64,000 bases of DNA from Alistipes sp. (GTDB lineage Bacteria > Bacteroidota > Bacteroidia > Bacteroidales > Rikenellaceae), in NCBI GenBank assembly GCA_017646625.1, contig JAGCMF010000001.1, positions 1 to 64,000 on the forward strand, given 5' to 3'. The notes beneath the pieces were generated by a model that had not been told where the DNA came from, made no database searches, and saw nothing but the letters and a program-made list of their open reading frames with translations. Numbering within the stretch: position 1 is the stretch's first letter; the number at the start of each line of letters is the position of its first letter. Both the position numbers and the translations under genes were made by a program. Shown one piece after another: positions 1-9,232 of this stretch.

Positions 1-75
1 AGAAAAGGTTATCACAAGTGTAACGGTCACCTTCAGTATCTGACACAGGGTCTCGTTGAGGAGATTAATTGTTAA
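1..75 (+). CDS. rplU: 50S ribosomal protein L21, C-terminal end (partial)
   Basis: The first 25 codons of the window form an open frame ending at TAA (73-75). The basic, Gly/His-rich tail (RKGYHKCNGH...) fits the C-terminus of Bacteroidota L21. It lies 20 bp upstream of rpmA, the usual rplU-rpmA pair. The start lies outside the window. L21 binds 23S rRNA in the large subunit. The call rests mainly on context and the short basic tail. Confidence 0.8.
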   Translation, partial: RKGYHKCNGHLQYLTQGLVEEINC

Positions 76-95
76 ACCCTAAAAAGTAGTAGAAG

Positions 96-356
96 ATGGC
101 ACACAAAAAAGGTGTTGGTAGTTCGAAGAACGGCCGTGAGTCAGAGAGCAAGCGACTCGGTGTAAAGCTTTTCGGTGGTCAGTTCGCGAAGGCGGGTAAC
201 ATTATCGTTCGTCAGCGAGGTACAGTACACAACCCAGGTGAGAACGTGGGTATGGGTAAGGACCACACACTTTTTGCGTTGGTTAACGGTACCGTTAGCT
301 TCTGCAAGAAGTCTTCAGGTAAGTCATACGTTAGCGTAACTCCTATTGCCGAGTAA
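96..356 (+). CDS. rpmA: 50S ribosomal protein L27
   Basis: This 86-residue protein is a full-length L27. Its N-terminal [20 protein letters not shown] matches the family signature, in which the flexible N-terminal tail reaches towards the peptidyl transferase centre. The conserved core VRQRGT and the [11 protein letters not shown] segment follow. The N-terminus begins directly at AHKKG, so no cleavable leader of the Firmicutes type is present. It is the second gene of an rplU-rpmA operon and is followed by a strong terminator at 371-407. Confidence 0.98.
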   Translation: MAHKKGVGSSKNGRESESKRLGVKLFGGQFAKAGNIIVRQRGTVHNPGENVGMGKDHTLFALVNGTVSFCKKSSGKSYVSVTPIAE

Positions 357-370
357 CGCACTATGCACGA

Positions 371-407
371 AGGAAAAAGGGAATCGAATATTCGGTTCCC
401 TTTTTTT
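371..407 (+). terminator. Rho-independent terminator after rpmA
   Basis: GGGAA...TTCCC arms (about 380-400) enclose a short A/T-rich loop and are followed by seven T residues. The site lies 15 bp after the rpmA stop codon and would end the rplU-rpmA transcript. Confidence 0.85.
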
Positions 408-455
408 GTTTTTTACAGCCGCGGTGTCAGCGTCGACATCATGCGTGAATATAAA

Positions 456-490
456 ATATGGGATTGCTCCACCGAGGTGCAATCCCATAT
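456..490 (-). terminator. Hairpin terminator downstream of the DUF486 gene
   Basis: A 12-bp perfect stem, ATATGGGATTGC (456-467) with GCAATCCCATAT (479-490), closes an 11-nt loop. On the minus strand it is followed by a TTTTAT tract. It lies 22 bp past the stop codon of the minus-strand gene. Confidence 0.8.
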
Positions 491-512
491 CTGTTTTGGT
501 GGGGTAGTGTTG

Positions 513-881
513 CTACTTCCTGAAGATGAAGTATACGGCCATGACAAGGCATGCGAAGCCCGCAAGGTGGTTCCACTTTAGAGGGTCGCCCTTGACGAAG
601 AGCACAGCAAAGAGTGTGAATACCACAAGGGATATAACCTCCTGGATAACCTTAAGCTGCCATATGTCGAAGGGACCACCATTTACGGCGCTACCCATGC
701 GGTTTGCTGGCACCTGGAAGCAGTACTCGAAGAGTGCTATGCCCCAGCTTATGAGGACTATTGCCACCACGCCATAGCGCTGCAGGTGCGACTTAAAGGC
801 TATGTGTCCATACCATGCCAACGTCATGAAGATGTTCGACAGCACCAAAAGTAATATCGTTGATACTCCTTTAACTAACAT
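513..881 (-). CDS. DUF486 / DMT-like small membrane protein
   Basis: The 122-residue protein has four hydrophobic segments (about residues 5-23, 37-53, 80-98, 105-120). The family-typical stretch around residues 55-82 contains FQVPANRMG and GGPFDIWQLKVIQEV. These are hallmarks of DUF486, a small branch of the drug/metabolite transporter superfamily with four membrane helices. The substrate is unknown. It is a single-gene unit with its own -7-like element at 911-918 and a hairpin terminator at 456-490, and it is divergent from the DPP III gene. Confidence 0.85.
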   Translation of the reverse strand: MLVKGVSTILLLVLSNIFMTLAWYGHIAFKSHLQRYGVVAIVLISWGIALFEYCFQVPANRMGSAVNGGPFDIWQLKVIQEVISLVVFTLFAVLFVKGDPLKWNHLAGFACLVMAVYFIFRK

Positions 882-910
882 AGTTGTGTTAATATTTAAG
901 TTTTAGGGTG

Positions 911-918
911 CAAAGGTA
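911..918 (-). promoter_or_regulatory. Bacteroidota -7 element for the DUF486 gene
   Basis: Read on the minus strand this is TACCTTTG, matching TAnnTTTG, about 30 bp before the start codon at 881. I see no clear -33 TTTG at the right distance. Confidence 0.5.
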
Positions 919-957
919 ATGAAAAATAACTATTTGATGGTGCTTATGGTCGAAAAG

Positions 958-989
958 TTTGGGTATCTCATAAATTCGTAGTAATTTCG
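958..989 (+). promoter_or_regulatory. Probable promoter of the DPP III gene
   Basis: TTTG at 958-961 and TAATTTCG at 982-989 are separated by 20 bp. This matches the Bacteroidota -33/-7 layout with one mismatch in the -7 element. The predicted transcription start is near 996, about 27 nt before the start codon. Confidence 0.55.
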
Positions 990-1022
990 CGCGATTATTG
1001 ATTATTAAAAAATAGCTAACCA

Positions 1023-3050
1023 ATGATGAACAAAATTTTAGGATTTACCGCTATGGGAATTTTTGCCGTGTCGTGTGCTACAACAACACAGGAGGCTACC
1101 GAGCAGCCATGGATTGTTGATCGTTTTGACGACATTAAGGTAATACGCTATGAGGTTCCAGGCTTCGAGAACCTCACGCTTCAGGAGAAGGAGTATGTAT
1201 ACTACCTTACCGAGGCTGCAAAGTGTGGTCGTGATATCCTCTTCGACCAGAACTTCAAGTATGGTCTTGCTGTGCGCCGCACACTCGAGACTCTCTACGT
1301 TGCTGGTCGTGAGACTGCCGAGGCTGAGGGTGCAGAGTTCAAGGCTATGGAGAAGTACTTGAAGAAGGTATGGTTTGCTAATGGCATCCACCACCACTAC
1401 TCAAACGATAAGTTCACTCCCGAGTTCTCGGAGGCATGGTTCCGTGAGCAGTTGGCACTCTACATCAACGATGATAACCGTCAGATTGATGATGACTTCC
1501 TCTGCCAGATCATCTTCGATCCTACGCTTTATGCGTCACGCCTTAACCAGAAGGAGGGTGTAGATGTTATCACAGAGTCAGCAAACAACTACTACGAGGG
1601 TGTTAACCAGACAGAGGTTGAGGCGTTCTACGCAGGCATGGCAGCTGCCGATGCTGGTAACCCAGAGCCTGTATCATATGGTCTTAACTCAAAGCTCATG
1701 CGCGATGAGAATGGTAACATCGTAGAGAGAGTATGGCACATCGGTGGCATGTACTCTGCAGCTATTGAGCAGATCGTATTCTGGCTTGAGAAGGCCGAGG
1801 CTGTTGCTAACCCAACACAGCGTGAGTATGTACGTGCTCTTATCGACTACTACACTACTGGTGACCTTGCACTCTTTGACAAGTATAACATCCTTTGGGT
1901 GCGTGATACAGAGTCTAACGTAGACTTCGTTAACGGCTTCATCGAGAGCTATGGTGATCCACTTGGCCGCAAGGCATCATGGGAGTCTGTTGTTAACTTC
2001 CGCGATGTTGAGGCATGCCGTCGTACAGAGATTATGGCAGCACACGCACAGTGGTTCGAGGATAACGCGCCTATCAACCCAGCATACCGCAAGGAGGAGG
2101 TTAAGGGTGTATCTGCAAAGGTTATCACTGTAGCTATGCTTGGTGGTGACTGCTACCCAGCAACAGCTATCGGTATCAACCTTCCTAATGCTGACTGGAT
2201 TCGTAAGGAGCACGGCTCAAAGTCTGTTACTATCGACAACATCACATATGCATATGCGAAGGCTGCCGAGGGTAATGGCTTCAACGAGGAGTTCGTATTG
2301 CGTGCCGAGGATCGTGAGCGCATGTTGCTCCACGGCAAGCTCTCTGATGACCTCCACACCGACCTTCACGAGTGTCTCGGTCACGGCTCTGGCCAGCTCG
2401 CAGAGGGCGTTAAGGGTGACGAGTTGCGCACATACTCATCAACACTCGAGGAGGCACGTGCTGACCTCTTTGCTCTCTACTACCTCGGTGATGAGAAGCT
2501 TGTAGAGATTGGTCTTATCTCAACTCTTGATGTTGCATGGGCGCAGTATAGCAAGTACATCATGAATGGTATGCAGACACAGCTCTCACGTATCGAGCTC
2601 GGTAAGGATGTTGAGGAGTCTCACATGCGTAACCGTAAGCTTATCGCCGAGTGGTGCTACGAGAAGGGTAAGGCAGAGAATGTTATCGAGATTGTAGAAC
2701 AGGATGGTAAGCACTATGTTGTTGTTAACGACTTCGTACGTCTCCGTGAGTTGTTTGGCGAGCTTCTTTGCGAGGTTCAGCGCATCAAGTCAGAGGGTGA
2801 CTACGAGGCTGGTAAGGCACTCGTTGAGAACTATGCTGTTAAGGTAGATCCAGAGTTCCATGCAGAGGTTATCGCACGTAACCAGGCCCTCAATATCGAG
2901 CCTTATGGTGGTTTCGTGAACCCAACATACACCCCTGTATACGATGCCGAGGGTAACATGACCGACGTTACTATCTCTTACGATAATAGCTACGTTGAGC
3001 AGCACCTTGAGTACTCTACAAACTATTCGTTCCTACCAACGCTTAATTAA
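1023..3050 (+). CDS. Dipeptidyl peptidase III (M49), lipoprotein
   Basis: This 675-residue zinc peptidase removes dipeptides from the N-terminus of short peptides. The M49 signature HECLGH is at residues 449-454. It is the shorter HExxGH variant found in Bacteroides-type enzymes, rather than HELLGH of eukaryotes. The second metal motif EEARAD is at about 476-481. The start gives a lipoprotein signal with lipobox AVSC and lipidated Cys18, so it should be anchored outside the cytoplasm, whereas eukaryotic DPP III is cytosolic. It is monocistronic, with a promoter at 958-989 and a hairpin at 3071-3099. Ser and Pro codons ending in A or T predominate, as in secDF and efp here, hinting at high expression. 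Confidence 0.95.
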   Translation: MMNKILGFTAMGIFAVSCATTTQEATEQPWIVDRFDDIKVIRYEVPGFENLTLQEKEYVYYLTEAAKCGRDILFDQNFKYGLAVRRTLETLYVAGRETAEAEGAEFKAMEKYLKKVWFANGIHHHYSNDKFTPEFSEAWFREQLALYINDDNRQIDDDFLCQIIFDPTLYASRLNQKEGVDVITESANNYYEGVNQTEVEAFYAGMAAADAGNPEPVSYGLNSKLMRDENGNIVERVWHIGGMYSAAIEQIVFWLEKAEAVANPTQREYVRALIDYYTTGDLALFDKYNILWVRDTESNVDFVNGFIESYGDPLGRKASWESVVNFRDVEACRRTEIMAAHAQWFEDNAPINPAYRKEEVKGVSAKVITVAMLGGDCYPATAIGINLPNADWIRKEHGSKSVTIDNITYAYAKAAEGNGFNEEFVLRAEDRERMLLHGKLSDDLHTDLHECLGHGSGQLAEGVKGDELRTYSSTLEEARADLFALYYLGDEKLVEIGLISTLDVAWAQYSKYIMNGMQTQLSRIELGKDVEESHMRNRKLIAEWCYEKGKAENVIEIVEQDGKHYVVVNDFVRLRELFGELLCEVQRIKSEGDYEAGKALVENYAVKVDPEFHAEVIARNQALNIEPYGGFVNPTYTPVYDAEGNMTDVTISYDNSYVEQHLEYSTNYSFLPTLN

Positions 3051-3070
3051 AGCGCTTGCTCAATTATACG

Positions 3071-3099
3071 ACAAAGGCCACCCGAAAGGTGGCCTTTGT
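3071..3099. terminator. Bidirectional hairpin terminator
   Basis: A perfect 12-bp stem, ACAAAGGCCACC (3071-3082) with GGTGGCCTTTGT (3088-3099), closes a 5-nt loop. It lies between the convergent DPP III gene (stop 3050) and the minus-strand lipoprotein gene (stop 3119). The stem ends in A and T tracts, so it could serve both strands. Confidence 0.85.
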
Positions 3100-3118
3100 T
3101 TGTATATAACACCTCCTA

Positions 3119-4597
3119 CTATAGGAAGCGTGTTACAGCTCTTGTCGCGTCATGAGACTCTGTTAGGAGGTCTGTAGGCAGCTCTGCTGGCACGTATACC
3201 GATATATCGGTACTATCGTTCGTTGCAACCCACGTCATGCTATCCTCACCAAGAGATATGCTATATGAGGTGCTCCAAGCTACGCCGTCGCTATATACGC
3301 CCGATATGATGCTATTATCTATTGATACGGTGCTGTAGTATAACTCCCACTCACGTGTTGTTATGCGCTGCCATAGGGTGACAATACCGTCGGCTGTGAT
3401 ATCGAGGTATACGTCGAATGATGGCTCTTCGCCACGCCACTCGGCAAGCCTCCATGTGCCAGCTATATCCGAGGTGTCGGTATCACCTGGGGCAGGAGGT
3501 GTAGGAGGTGTAGGAGGTGTCACTGGAGTCTCCTCCTCGGGGATGGTTATAGATGCCACCTCCGATGTGCATAGGGTACGCTTTGCGCCAGCCTCCACCG
3601 ATGCACGGAACTCATAGACCTTGCCTCTGTCGAGTGTCTCAATAGACATCGTGTGACGCATCGTGCCCTCTGCATACTCTGCGGCTATAGGTGCTGACCA
3701 CTCGTTGCCACCCGCCTTGCGGTATGCGATGTAGTAGTTGGTGCCTGGGTAGTCGGGTATGGAGATGCCGTCAAAGAGCACCTCTACGTTCTCAATGGCT
3801 ATTGTCAGCATCTCATCCTCAATGGTGAGTGCTGGGCGGCTGATGTTAGCCGTAACCTCGGCATATGATGTCTTGAAACCGTCGAAGTCAACGGTGAGTG
3901 TAGGCATTCCCTCCTCTGCGGCTACAATCTCTGCGCTAATCATATAGTCGCTGTTCTCCTCGAGCCATGCCTCACCCTCGGCGGGTATCCTTACAATCTC
4001 CTTGCTGTCGAGCAACGCGTCACCATCGATGTTGGTGGTCATCCATGCTGCATCTGCTGTGCGCTTGTATTTGAACGTAAGCATGGTTATCTCGGCTCTC
4101 TGGTCATCAACAAGGTATGCCACATCCTTAAGTGTGATGTCGGCATATAGTCCTCGTGTATCGACCTCACAACTTATAGGTGTAGAGTATGAAAATACGT
4201 GCTCCTTGGTGTTAAACTGGTTGGAGTCGCTGTGCTCTGTACCATAGTTTCCACCATCAAGCACCACGTGCATGTTGTACTGCGTGAGCTGCTCGAGGCC
4301 TGTGAGTGCGAAGTGGATAGTGGCGCCATCCTCCAATGTGCTATACTCTGTAACCTTGTGCTTCACATCGCTGCTTATAGACCAATACTCCATATAAACG
4401 ACAGCATCAGTGTATCTCTGACCATCGATGGTAATATATGGCATATCAACAAATATATCGGCACTATTATCCGTTGTCTCGATCCTGACTTTGCCGAAGG
4501 TAAACTCCACGACAGGGTCGTTTGTGATGATCTGCTCGGGCTCGCATGCCACCATCATCACAGCAGCAGAGAGTAGTATATAAATAAGTCTCTTCAT
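3119..4597 (-). CDS. Lipoprotein with Ig-like repeats and C-terminal lipocalin-like domain
   Basis: I chose the ATG at 4597 (492 residues). An in-frame ATG at 4768 would add 57 Arg/His/Trp-rich residues lying inside the upstream protease gene. The chosen start gives MKRLIYILLSAAVMMVAC with lipidated Cys18. The middle (about 30-370) has beta-rich segments resembling fibronectin/Ig-like modules. A PTPPTPPAP linker (about 378-388) leads to about 95 residues starting AGTWRL. That segment resembles the small lipocalin-like domains of Bacteroidota lipoproteins. Its function is unknown. It starts 17 bp after the subtilase stop codon, so the two are almost certainly cotranscribed and may act together at the surface. 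Confidence 0.75.
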   Translation of the reverse strand: MKRLIYILLSAAVMMVACEPEQIITNDPVVEFTFGKVRIETTDNSADIFVDMPYITIDGQRYTDAVVYMEYWSISSDVKHKVTEYSTLEDGATIHFALTGLEQLTQYNMHVVLDGGNYGTEHSDSNQFNTKEHVFSYSTPISCEVDTRGLYADITLKDVAYLVDDQRAEITMLTFKYKRTADAAWMTTNIDGDALLDSKEIVRIPAEGEAWLEENSDYMISAEIVAAEEGMPTLTVDFDGFKTSYAEVTANISRPALTIEDEMLTIAIENVEVLFDGISIPDYPGTNYYIAYRKAGGNEWSAPIAAEYAEGTMRHTMSIETLDRGKVYEFRASVEAGAKRTLCTSEVASITIPEEETPVTPPTPPTPPAPGDTDTSDIAGTWRLAEWRGEEPSFDVYLDITADGIVTLWQRITTREWELYYSTVSIDNSIISGVYSDGVAWSTSYSISLGEDSMTWVATNDSTDISVYVPAELPTDLLTESHDATRAVTRFL

Positions 4598-4614
4598 AGT
4601 CGTTCTTTTTAATA

Positions 4615-6498
4615 TTACAACCATCCGCCATTTGATGCTACGGCACCGCGCACAACAATTTCGAACTCGCGTTCGAGAAGCATGCCGCCGATGTTGTCGC
4701 CACCACCTACATAGTCGGCACCAATGATGGCGCGTACGGTGATGCGTGCAGTGCCAGGCTTTGTGCACTTAATCTTTAGCTTGCCATCCTCTATTGTGGG
4801 CGCTGTAGTCACTCCCAGGGTTGTGCGTGCCTCCTGTGACATCTCGCAACCATCGTATACAAGAGTGCTCGATCCGCCACCGAAGTACTCATCGAGGGAT
4901 AGGAGTGCCGTCTGGCCTATGGGGAAATAGAGGCATGGTGTGCCCTCTACCTGCATTAGCAGTAGGTGTGCATCGATATATCCACTACCGAGCTTATATG
5001 CATATTTCGAGATATCCATCTGATTGTAGCTGCCTGTAGCAAAGTCAAATATGCTCTTTGTGCCTGTCTGATACCTGTTAATGTCGTTGACAGATGTTAC
5101 TATCATCTTCTTAAGCTCGCTACTTGTTAGCTGTATGCCGCTATTCATGGCATGTGCTACCGCAAGTGCTGCACAGCCCGACACATGAGGCGTAGCCATA
5201 GATGTGCCCTGCATATACTCATATCCATCCTTCTCTGTTGTTGAGGTTGATGAGATGCAGTATACTGTGCCGTAGCTACTGTCGCCACCAGGTGCTGTGA
5301 GTGTGCATCCAAGGTCATAGTTGCTATAGTATGCAGCGGTGAAGTTAGATGCCATTGCCGATACGGCGATGTGCGAGTGGTAGGCACCGGGGTAGTTGGC
5401 TTTAGGTAGCGCCTCATTGCCCGCAGCGAAGATAGCTACGCCACCCTCTATAACACCCTCGAGGCGTGCTGTGGTCTCAAAGTAGTCGATGGCCTGCTTC
5501 AATATGCCACCCTCATTCTCGAATTGCTTATCTGTAGACCATCCATCGGGTTTGAAGCCCCATGAGTTATTGATGATTATAGCACCATTGTCGGCGGCAT
5601 ATTTGAAACCTTGCGCAATCTGATGTGAGTAGCAACCATCACCATTATCAAAAATCTGTATCGACATAAGTCTCACACCATCACCATTGCCCGTGCCACC
5701 AGCGATGCCACATGTCGCAAAGCTATTGTTGTTGACTGCCGAGATTGTACCTGCCACATGCGTGCCATGGGCATCAGCCGTGATGTTACCGTTGTCGTGC
5801 ACAAAGTTGTAACCATGGATGTCATCTACATATCCGTTGCCATCATCATCAACGCCACTTGTTCCGTTCTTCTCGGCCTCATTAACCCACATATTATCTG
5901 CGAGGTCTCTGTGGTCGGCCATGATGCCACCATCCACCACCGCCACAATAATGCGGTTGTCGCCCGCAGTATACTTCCATGCGTTGAAGAGGTTGATGTC
6001 GGCGCCGGCAATAGCCTCCGGAGCCCCTAACCATCCATCGTTATAGTAGTGCCACTGGTATGATAGCTCTGGGTCGTTGAATGGCATGCTTGTGGCACGT
6101 GTAGGCTCTGGGCGCACCTCGGGCATTGGCACCGATGTCCTCTCCACACGCTGTATGAGCATGTCGTACTCTACACACTCCACATAACTCTCTTGAGCTA
6201 TACGTTCTGCCACGCTACGTAGGTCGAGGCTCTCGTCGAAGTGTACGAGTATCCAGTTGCCCATCCATGTGTTGCCCTCACCAGGGAATAGAGGCTCGGT
6301 TGTGAGCTCTATCTCTGCGATGTTGAGCTCTGTAGCCTCGGGTGCAAGGCGCACCATAAGGAGGCCAGCATGAGCATCACCATCGTAGGCAAGAATCTTG
6401 TCTGATGTGGATGGCGCTTTAATAATGTCGTCAACACTCTCCGTTACACATGCTCCGAGAAGCAGTGCGAGGAGTGCAAGTAATGATAATTTCTTCAT
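4615..6498 (-). CDS. Subtilisin-like serine protease (S8), lipoprotein
   Basis: This 627-residue protein has a complete S8 triad: Asp189 in VAVVDGG, His244 in AHGTHVAG and Ser433 in GTSMATPH. The oxyanion Asn361 is in AAGNE. The N-terminus MKKLSLLALLALLLGAC is a lipoprotein signal with Cys17. Residues about 30-130 resemble the inhibitory propeptide-like domain of fervidolysin-type subtilases. About 110 residues after the catalytic domain form a beta-rich tail. It is the first gene of a two-gene unit with the modular lipoprotein at 3119-4597. A galM terminator (6545-6594) separates it from the genes upstream, and a TATTTTTG -7-like element lies at 6540-6547 (minus strand). Confidence 0.93.
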   Translation of the reverse strand: MKKLSLLALLALLLGACVTESVDDIIKAPSTSDKILAYDGDAHAGLLMVRLAPEATELNIAEIELTTEPLFPGEGNTWMGNWILVHFDESLDLRSVAERIAQESYVECVEYDMLIQRVERTSVPMPEVRPEPTRATSMPFNDPELSYQWHYYNDGWLGAPEAIAGADINLFNAWKYTAGDNRIIVAVVDGGIMADHRDLADNMWVNEAEKNGTSGVDDDGNGYVDDIHGYNFVHDNGNITADAHGTHVAGTISAVNNNSFATCGIAGGTGNGDGVRLMSIQIFDNGDGCYSHQIAQGFKYAADNGAIIINNSWGFKPDGWSTDKQFENEGGILKQAIDYFETTARLEGVIEGGVAIFAAGNEALPKANYPGAYHSHIAVSAMASNFTAAYYSNYDLGCTLTAPGGDSSYGTVYCISSTSTTEKDGYEYMQGTSMATPHVSGCAALAVAHAMNSGIQLTSSELKKMIVTSVNDINRYQTGTKSIFDFATGSYNQMDISKYAYKLGSGYIDAHLLLMQVEGTPCLYFPIGQTALLSLDEYFGGGSSTLVYDGCEMSQEARTTLGVTTAPTIEDGKLKIKCTKPGTARITVRAIIGADYVGGGDNIGGMLLEREFEIVVRGAVASNGGWL

Positions 6499-6544
6499 AA
6501 TAGTATGTTATCTCAATAATTTTAGGACACTTACGGTCTCAAAA

Positions 6545-6594
6545 ATATAAAAAAAGAGTGAAACATAATGCATTAAGCACTATAATTTCACTCT
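6545..6594 (-). terminator. Terminator after galM
   Basis: The arms AGAGTGAAA (6555-6563) and TTTCACTCT (6586-6594) form a 9-bp stem. On the minus strand it is followed by a T-rich run (TTTTTTATATTT). It ends the trpS-to-galM operon 14 bp after the galM stop codon. Confidence 0.75.
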
Positions 6595-6607
6595 CTATAA
6601 TATACTT

Positions 6608-7663
6608 TTAGAACGTACCAAGTTTGAAGACTATCTTCTGGCAGTATAGCTCGTCGGCATCAAGTTCAATAGATGGGAAGTGAGGGTGGTTTACCGCATC
6701 GCTGAATGCCTGACACTCTATGGCCACACCCGCATAGTCCTTGTAGTATTTGTCGGACTTGGTGAGTGGGCAGCCACCAGCAAGCCAGTTGCCCGTGTAG
6801 AGCACTGCTGCAGGCTGTGACGATAGGATAGTGACCTTACGTCCTGTAGCCTCGCAACGTAGCTCACCAACCTCGCCGAGGATGTTCTTCTGCCAGCCAT
6901 CTACGGCAAAGCAGTGGTCGTAACCCCTGAAGTTACGTATGTTGTTGAACTCCGACTCTATGTCTGTGCCAAAGATGCGACCCTCGGTAAAGTCGAGGGC
7001 TGTGCCCTTGACGTCGAGGAGCTTGCCTGTAGGTATCTGCACGGTATCCATCTCGAGAACCTGTGAGCAGCGTAGTGTAAGCTCATGGTCGAGGATTGTC
7101 TTATCCGAGCCCTCGCCGTGAAGGTTCCAGTAGAGGTGGTTTGTGAGGTTTACTACGGTGCGCTTGTTCGACTTCGCGAGGTATGTTATCTCGAGGTTGT
7201 CCTCATCGTCGAAGTCGTACACGGCCTCTACCACAAGCTCGCCAGGATATCCCTGCTCCATATCCTCCGATATGTAGCTGAAGACAACGCGGTTTGTCTC
7301 CACGCGACCCTCCCAGTAGCGGTTGGCAAAGCCCTTTGAGCCACCATGTAGATGGTTGGGACCATTGTTAACCTCGAGGCGGTACTCCACGCCATCTATG
7401 ACCATGTGACCACGTGCTATACGACCCGCTACACGGCCTACACTCTTACCACTCGCCGCACCATCGCCGATATAGCTCGTAGGCTCCTTGTAGCCGAGTG
7501 CTACATCCTCAATATTACCATTGCGGTCGGCAAACTTGACACCCACGATAGAGGCGCCAATGTTGCAGAGCTGCACCTCCGAGCCGCGGCTGTTGCGCAT
7601 GGTATATAGTATGATGCCCTCACCCTCGGGTGTTGAGCCCCATATATGTTGTAGTATCTCCAT
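6608..7663 (-). CDS. galM: Aldose 1-epimerase (galactose mutarotase)
   Basis: GalM interconverts alpha and beta anomers of aldoses such as galactose and glucose. The protein is 351 residues from the ATG at 7663, close to the family's usual length. Family segments include the substrate loop NNGPNHLHGG (about 100), NLTNHLYWNLHGEG (about 170-183) holding the catalytic His, and ECQAFSDAVNHPHFPS near the C-terminus holding the catalytic Glu. The start overlaps the gltX stop by one base (TAATG), so translation is probably coupled. An upstream in-frame ATG at 7714 lies inside gltX and was rejected. It is the last gene of the operon. Confidence 0.95.
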   Translation of the reverse strand: MEILQHIWGSTPEGEGIILYTMRNSRGSEVQLCNIGASIVGVKFADRNGNIEDVALGYKEPTSYIGDGAASGKSVGRVAGRIARGHMVIDGVEYRLEVNNGPNHLHGGSKGFANRYWEGRVETNRVVFSYISEDMEQGYPGELVVEAVYDFDDEDNLEITYLAKSNKRTVVNLTNHLYWNLHGEGSDKTILDHELTLRCSQVLEMDTVQIPTGKLLDVKGTALDFTEGRIFGTDIESEFNNIRNFRGYDHCFAVDGWQKNILGEVGELRCEATGRKVTILSSQPAAVLYTGNWLAGGCPLTKSDKYYKDYAGVAIECQAFSDAVNHPHFPSIELDADELYCQKIVFKLGTF

Positions 7664-9195
7664 TACTCTACAGGTGTTACGTTGGCAATAAGGCTGTCGA
7701 TGCGCTTCAAGCACTCATCCTTGCCTATGAACTCTGTTACGTCGAACATGCCAGGACCCTTACCGGCACCCACAAGAGCAAGACGTAGGGTATTCATCAC
7801 CTGGCCAAGGGCATATCCGTTCTGCTCAATCCAAGCACGAACAACTGCCTCGGTGTTCTCCTTCGAGAAGTCCTCGATGCCCTCCAAGAGACCACGTAGC
7901 TTGGCAAGCATAGCTGGGTTGTCACCCTTCCACTGCTTCTTTGTGAGCTTCTCCTCATACTCTGTAGGTGCCACGAAGAAGAATGATGTGAGATCCCACA
8001 TATCTGTTACGAGGGTCATACGTTCCTTCATGATGCCTGCGGCCTTACCTGCCATGGCGTCAGATACCTCGATGCCCTTTGCCTTGAGTATTGGCTGCAT
8101 GAGTGGTGCAAGCTGCTCGTCACTCATATTGTGCATATACTGTGCATTAAACCACTTTGCCTTGTCGGGCTGGAAGCGAGCACCCGCCTTTGATACGCGA
8201 TCCAAGGAGAAGGTGTCGATGAGCTCCTGCATAGAGAATACCTCCTGCTCTGTACCTGGGTTCCAGCCGAGCAATGATAGCATGTTGATGAATGCCTCGG
8301 GCAGGTAGCCATCCTCACGGTAGCCACGTGATGTCTCGCCTGTGGGTGATGTCCAGAAGAGTGGGAATACGGGGAAGCCCATCTTGTCGCCATCACGCTT
8401 CGATAGCTTACCGCTGCCTATAGGCTTAAGCAACAGTGGTAGGTGTGCGAACTCGGGCTGTGTGTCAGTCCAGCCGAAGGCACGATATAGAAGGTAGTGC
8501 AATGGCAGTGATGGCAACCACTCCTCACCACGAATGACGTGTGACACCTCCATGAGGTGGTCGTCAACGATGTTGGCAAGGTGGTATGTGGGAAGTGCAT
8601 CGACAGACTTGTAGAGCACCTTGTCGTCGAGTGTCGATGTGTTCATCTCGACATGGCCACGGATGAGGTCATCCATCTTCACAACCTCATTCTCGGGCAT
8701 CTTGAAGCGTACCACCCACTGCTCGCCACGTGCTATGCGTGCCTCTACCTCCTCCTTTGTCAACGACAACGATGTAGGTAGCTTCTCGCGCACCTCGTAG
8801 TTGTAGGCGAATGTCTTACCAGCCTCCTCGGCCTCCTTACGCAACACGTCGAGCTCCTCGGGGGTGTCGAAGGCGTAGTATGCCCAGCCAGCCTCAATAA
8901 GCTGCATAGCATACTTCAGGTATATATCCTTACGTTCACTCTGGCGGTAGGGGGCGTGTGGGCCACCAACGCCAACACCCTCGTCGATCTCTATGCCACA
9001 CCACTTGAGTGACTCGATTATGTACTCCTCGGCACCAGGCACGAAGCGCTGTGAGTCGGTATCCTCGATGCGAAGAATCATCTTACCGCCGTGGCGACGT
9101 GCAAAGAGATAGTTGTAAAGGGCGGTGCGCACACCACCGATATGTAGTGGACCCGTTGGGCTGGGTGCAAAACGAACTCTTACTTCTCGTTTCAT
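7663..9195 (-). CDS. gltX: Glutamyl-tRNA synthetase
   Basis: This 510-residue class I aminoacyl-tRNA synthetase charges tRNA-Glu. The HIGH-type motif is at [13 protein letters not shown] near the N-terminus, and the KMSKS-type motif is GKLSKRDG at about residue 265. The C-terminal helical anticodon-binding region is intact. It lies between the SIMPL gene (37-bp gap) and galM (1-base overlap) in a minus-strand operon that also carries trpS. Confidence 0.98.
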   Translation of the reverse strand: MKREVRVRFAPSPTGPLHIGGVRTALYNYLFARRHGGKMILRIEDTDSQRFVPGAEEYIIESLKWCGIEIDEGVGVGGPHAPYRQSERKDIYLKYAMQLIEAGWAYYAFDTPEELDVLRKEAEEAGKTFAYNYEVREKLPTSLSLTKEEVEARIARGEQWVVRFKMPENEVVKMDDLIRGHVEMNTSTLDDKVLYKSVDALPTYHLANIVDDHLMEVSHVIRGEEWLPSLPLHYLLYRAFGWTDTQPEFAHLPLLLKPIGSGKLSKRDGDKMGFPVFPLFWTSPTGETSRGYREDGYLPEAFINMLSLLGWNPGTEQEVFSMQELIDTFSLDRVSKAGARFQPDKAKWFNAQYMHNMSDEQLAPLMQPILKAKGIEVSDAMAGKAAGIMKERMTLVTDMWDLTSFFFVAPTEYEEKLTKKQWKGDNPAMLAKLRGLLEGIEDFSKENTEAVVRAWIEQNGYALGQVMNTLRLALVGAGKGPGMFDVTEFIGKDECLKRIDSLIANVTPVE

Positions 9196-9232
9196 AATAT
9201 TATAACTCTTTAGATTTATACTTTTAAGATGA

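Noticed and set aside
3478..3520. Short tandem repeat GTAGGAGGT in the minus-strand lipoprotein gene
   Set aside because: It encodes the Pro/Thr linker between domains; in-frame and typical of such hinges.
4598..4768. N-terminal extension of the lipocalin-tailed lipoprotein gene to an ATG at 4768
   Set aside because: The extra 57 residues are Arg/His/Trp-rich and overlap the subtilase coding end; the ATG at 4597 gives a clean lipoprotein signal.
7682..8308. Plus-strand open frame (208 codons) opposite gltX
   Set aside because: It is Ser/Arg-rich, mirrors the gltX codons, and has no recognisable domain or promoter.
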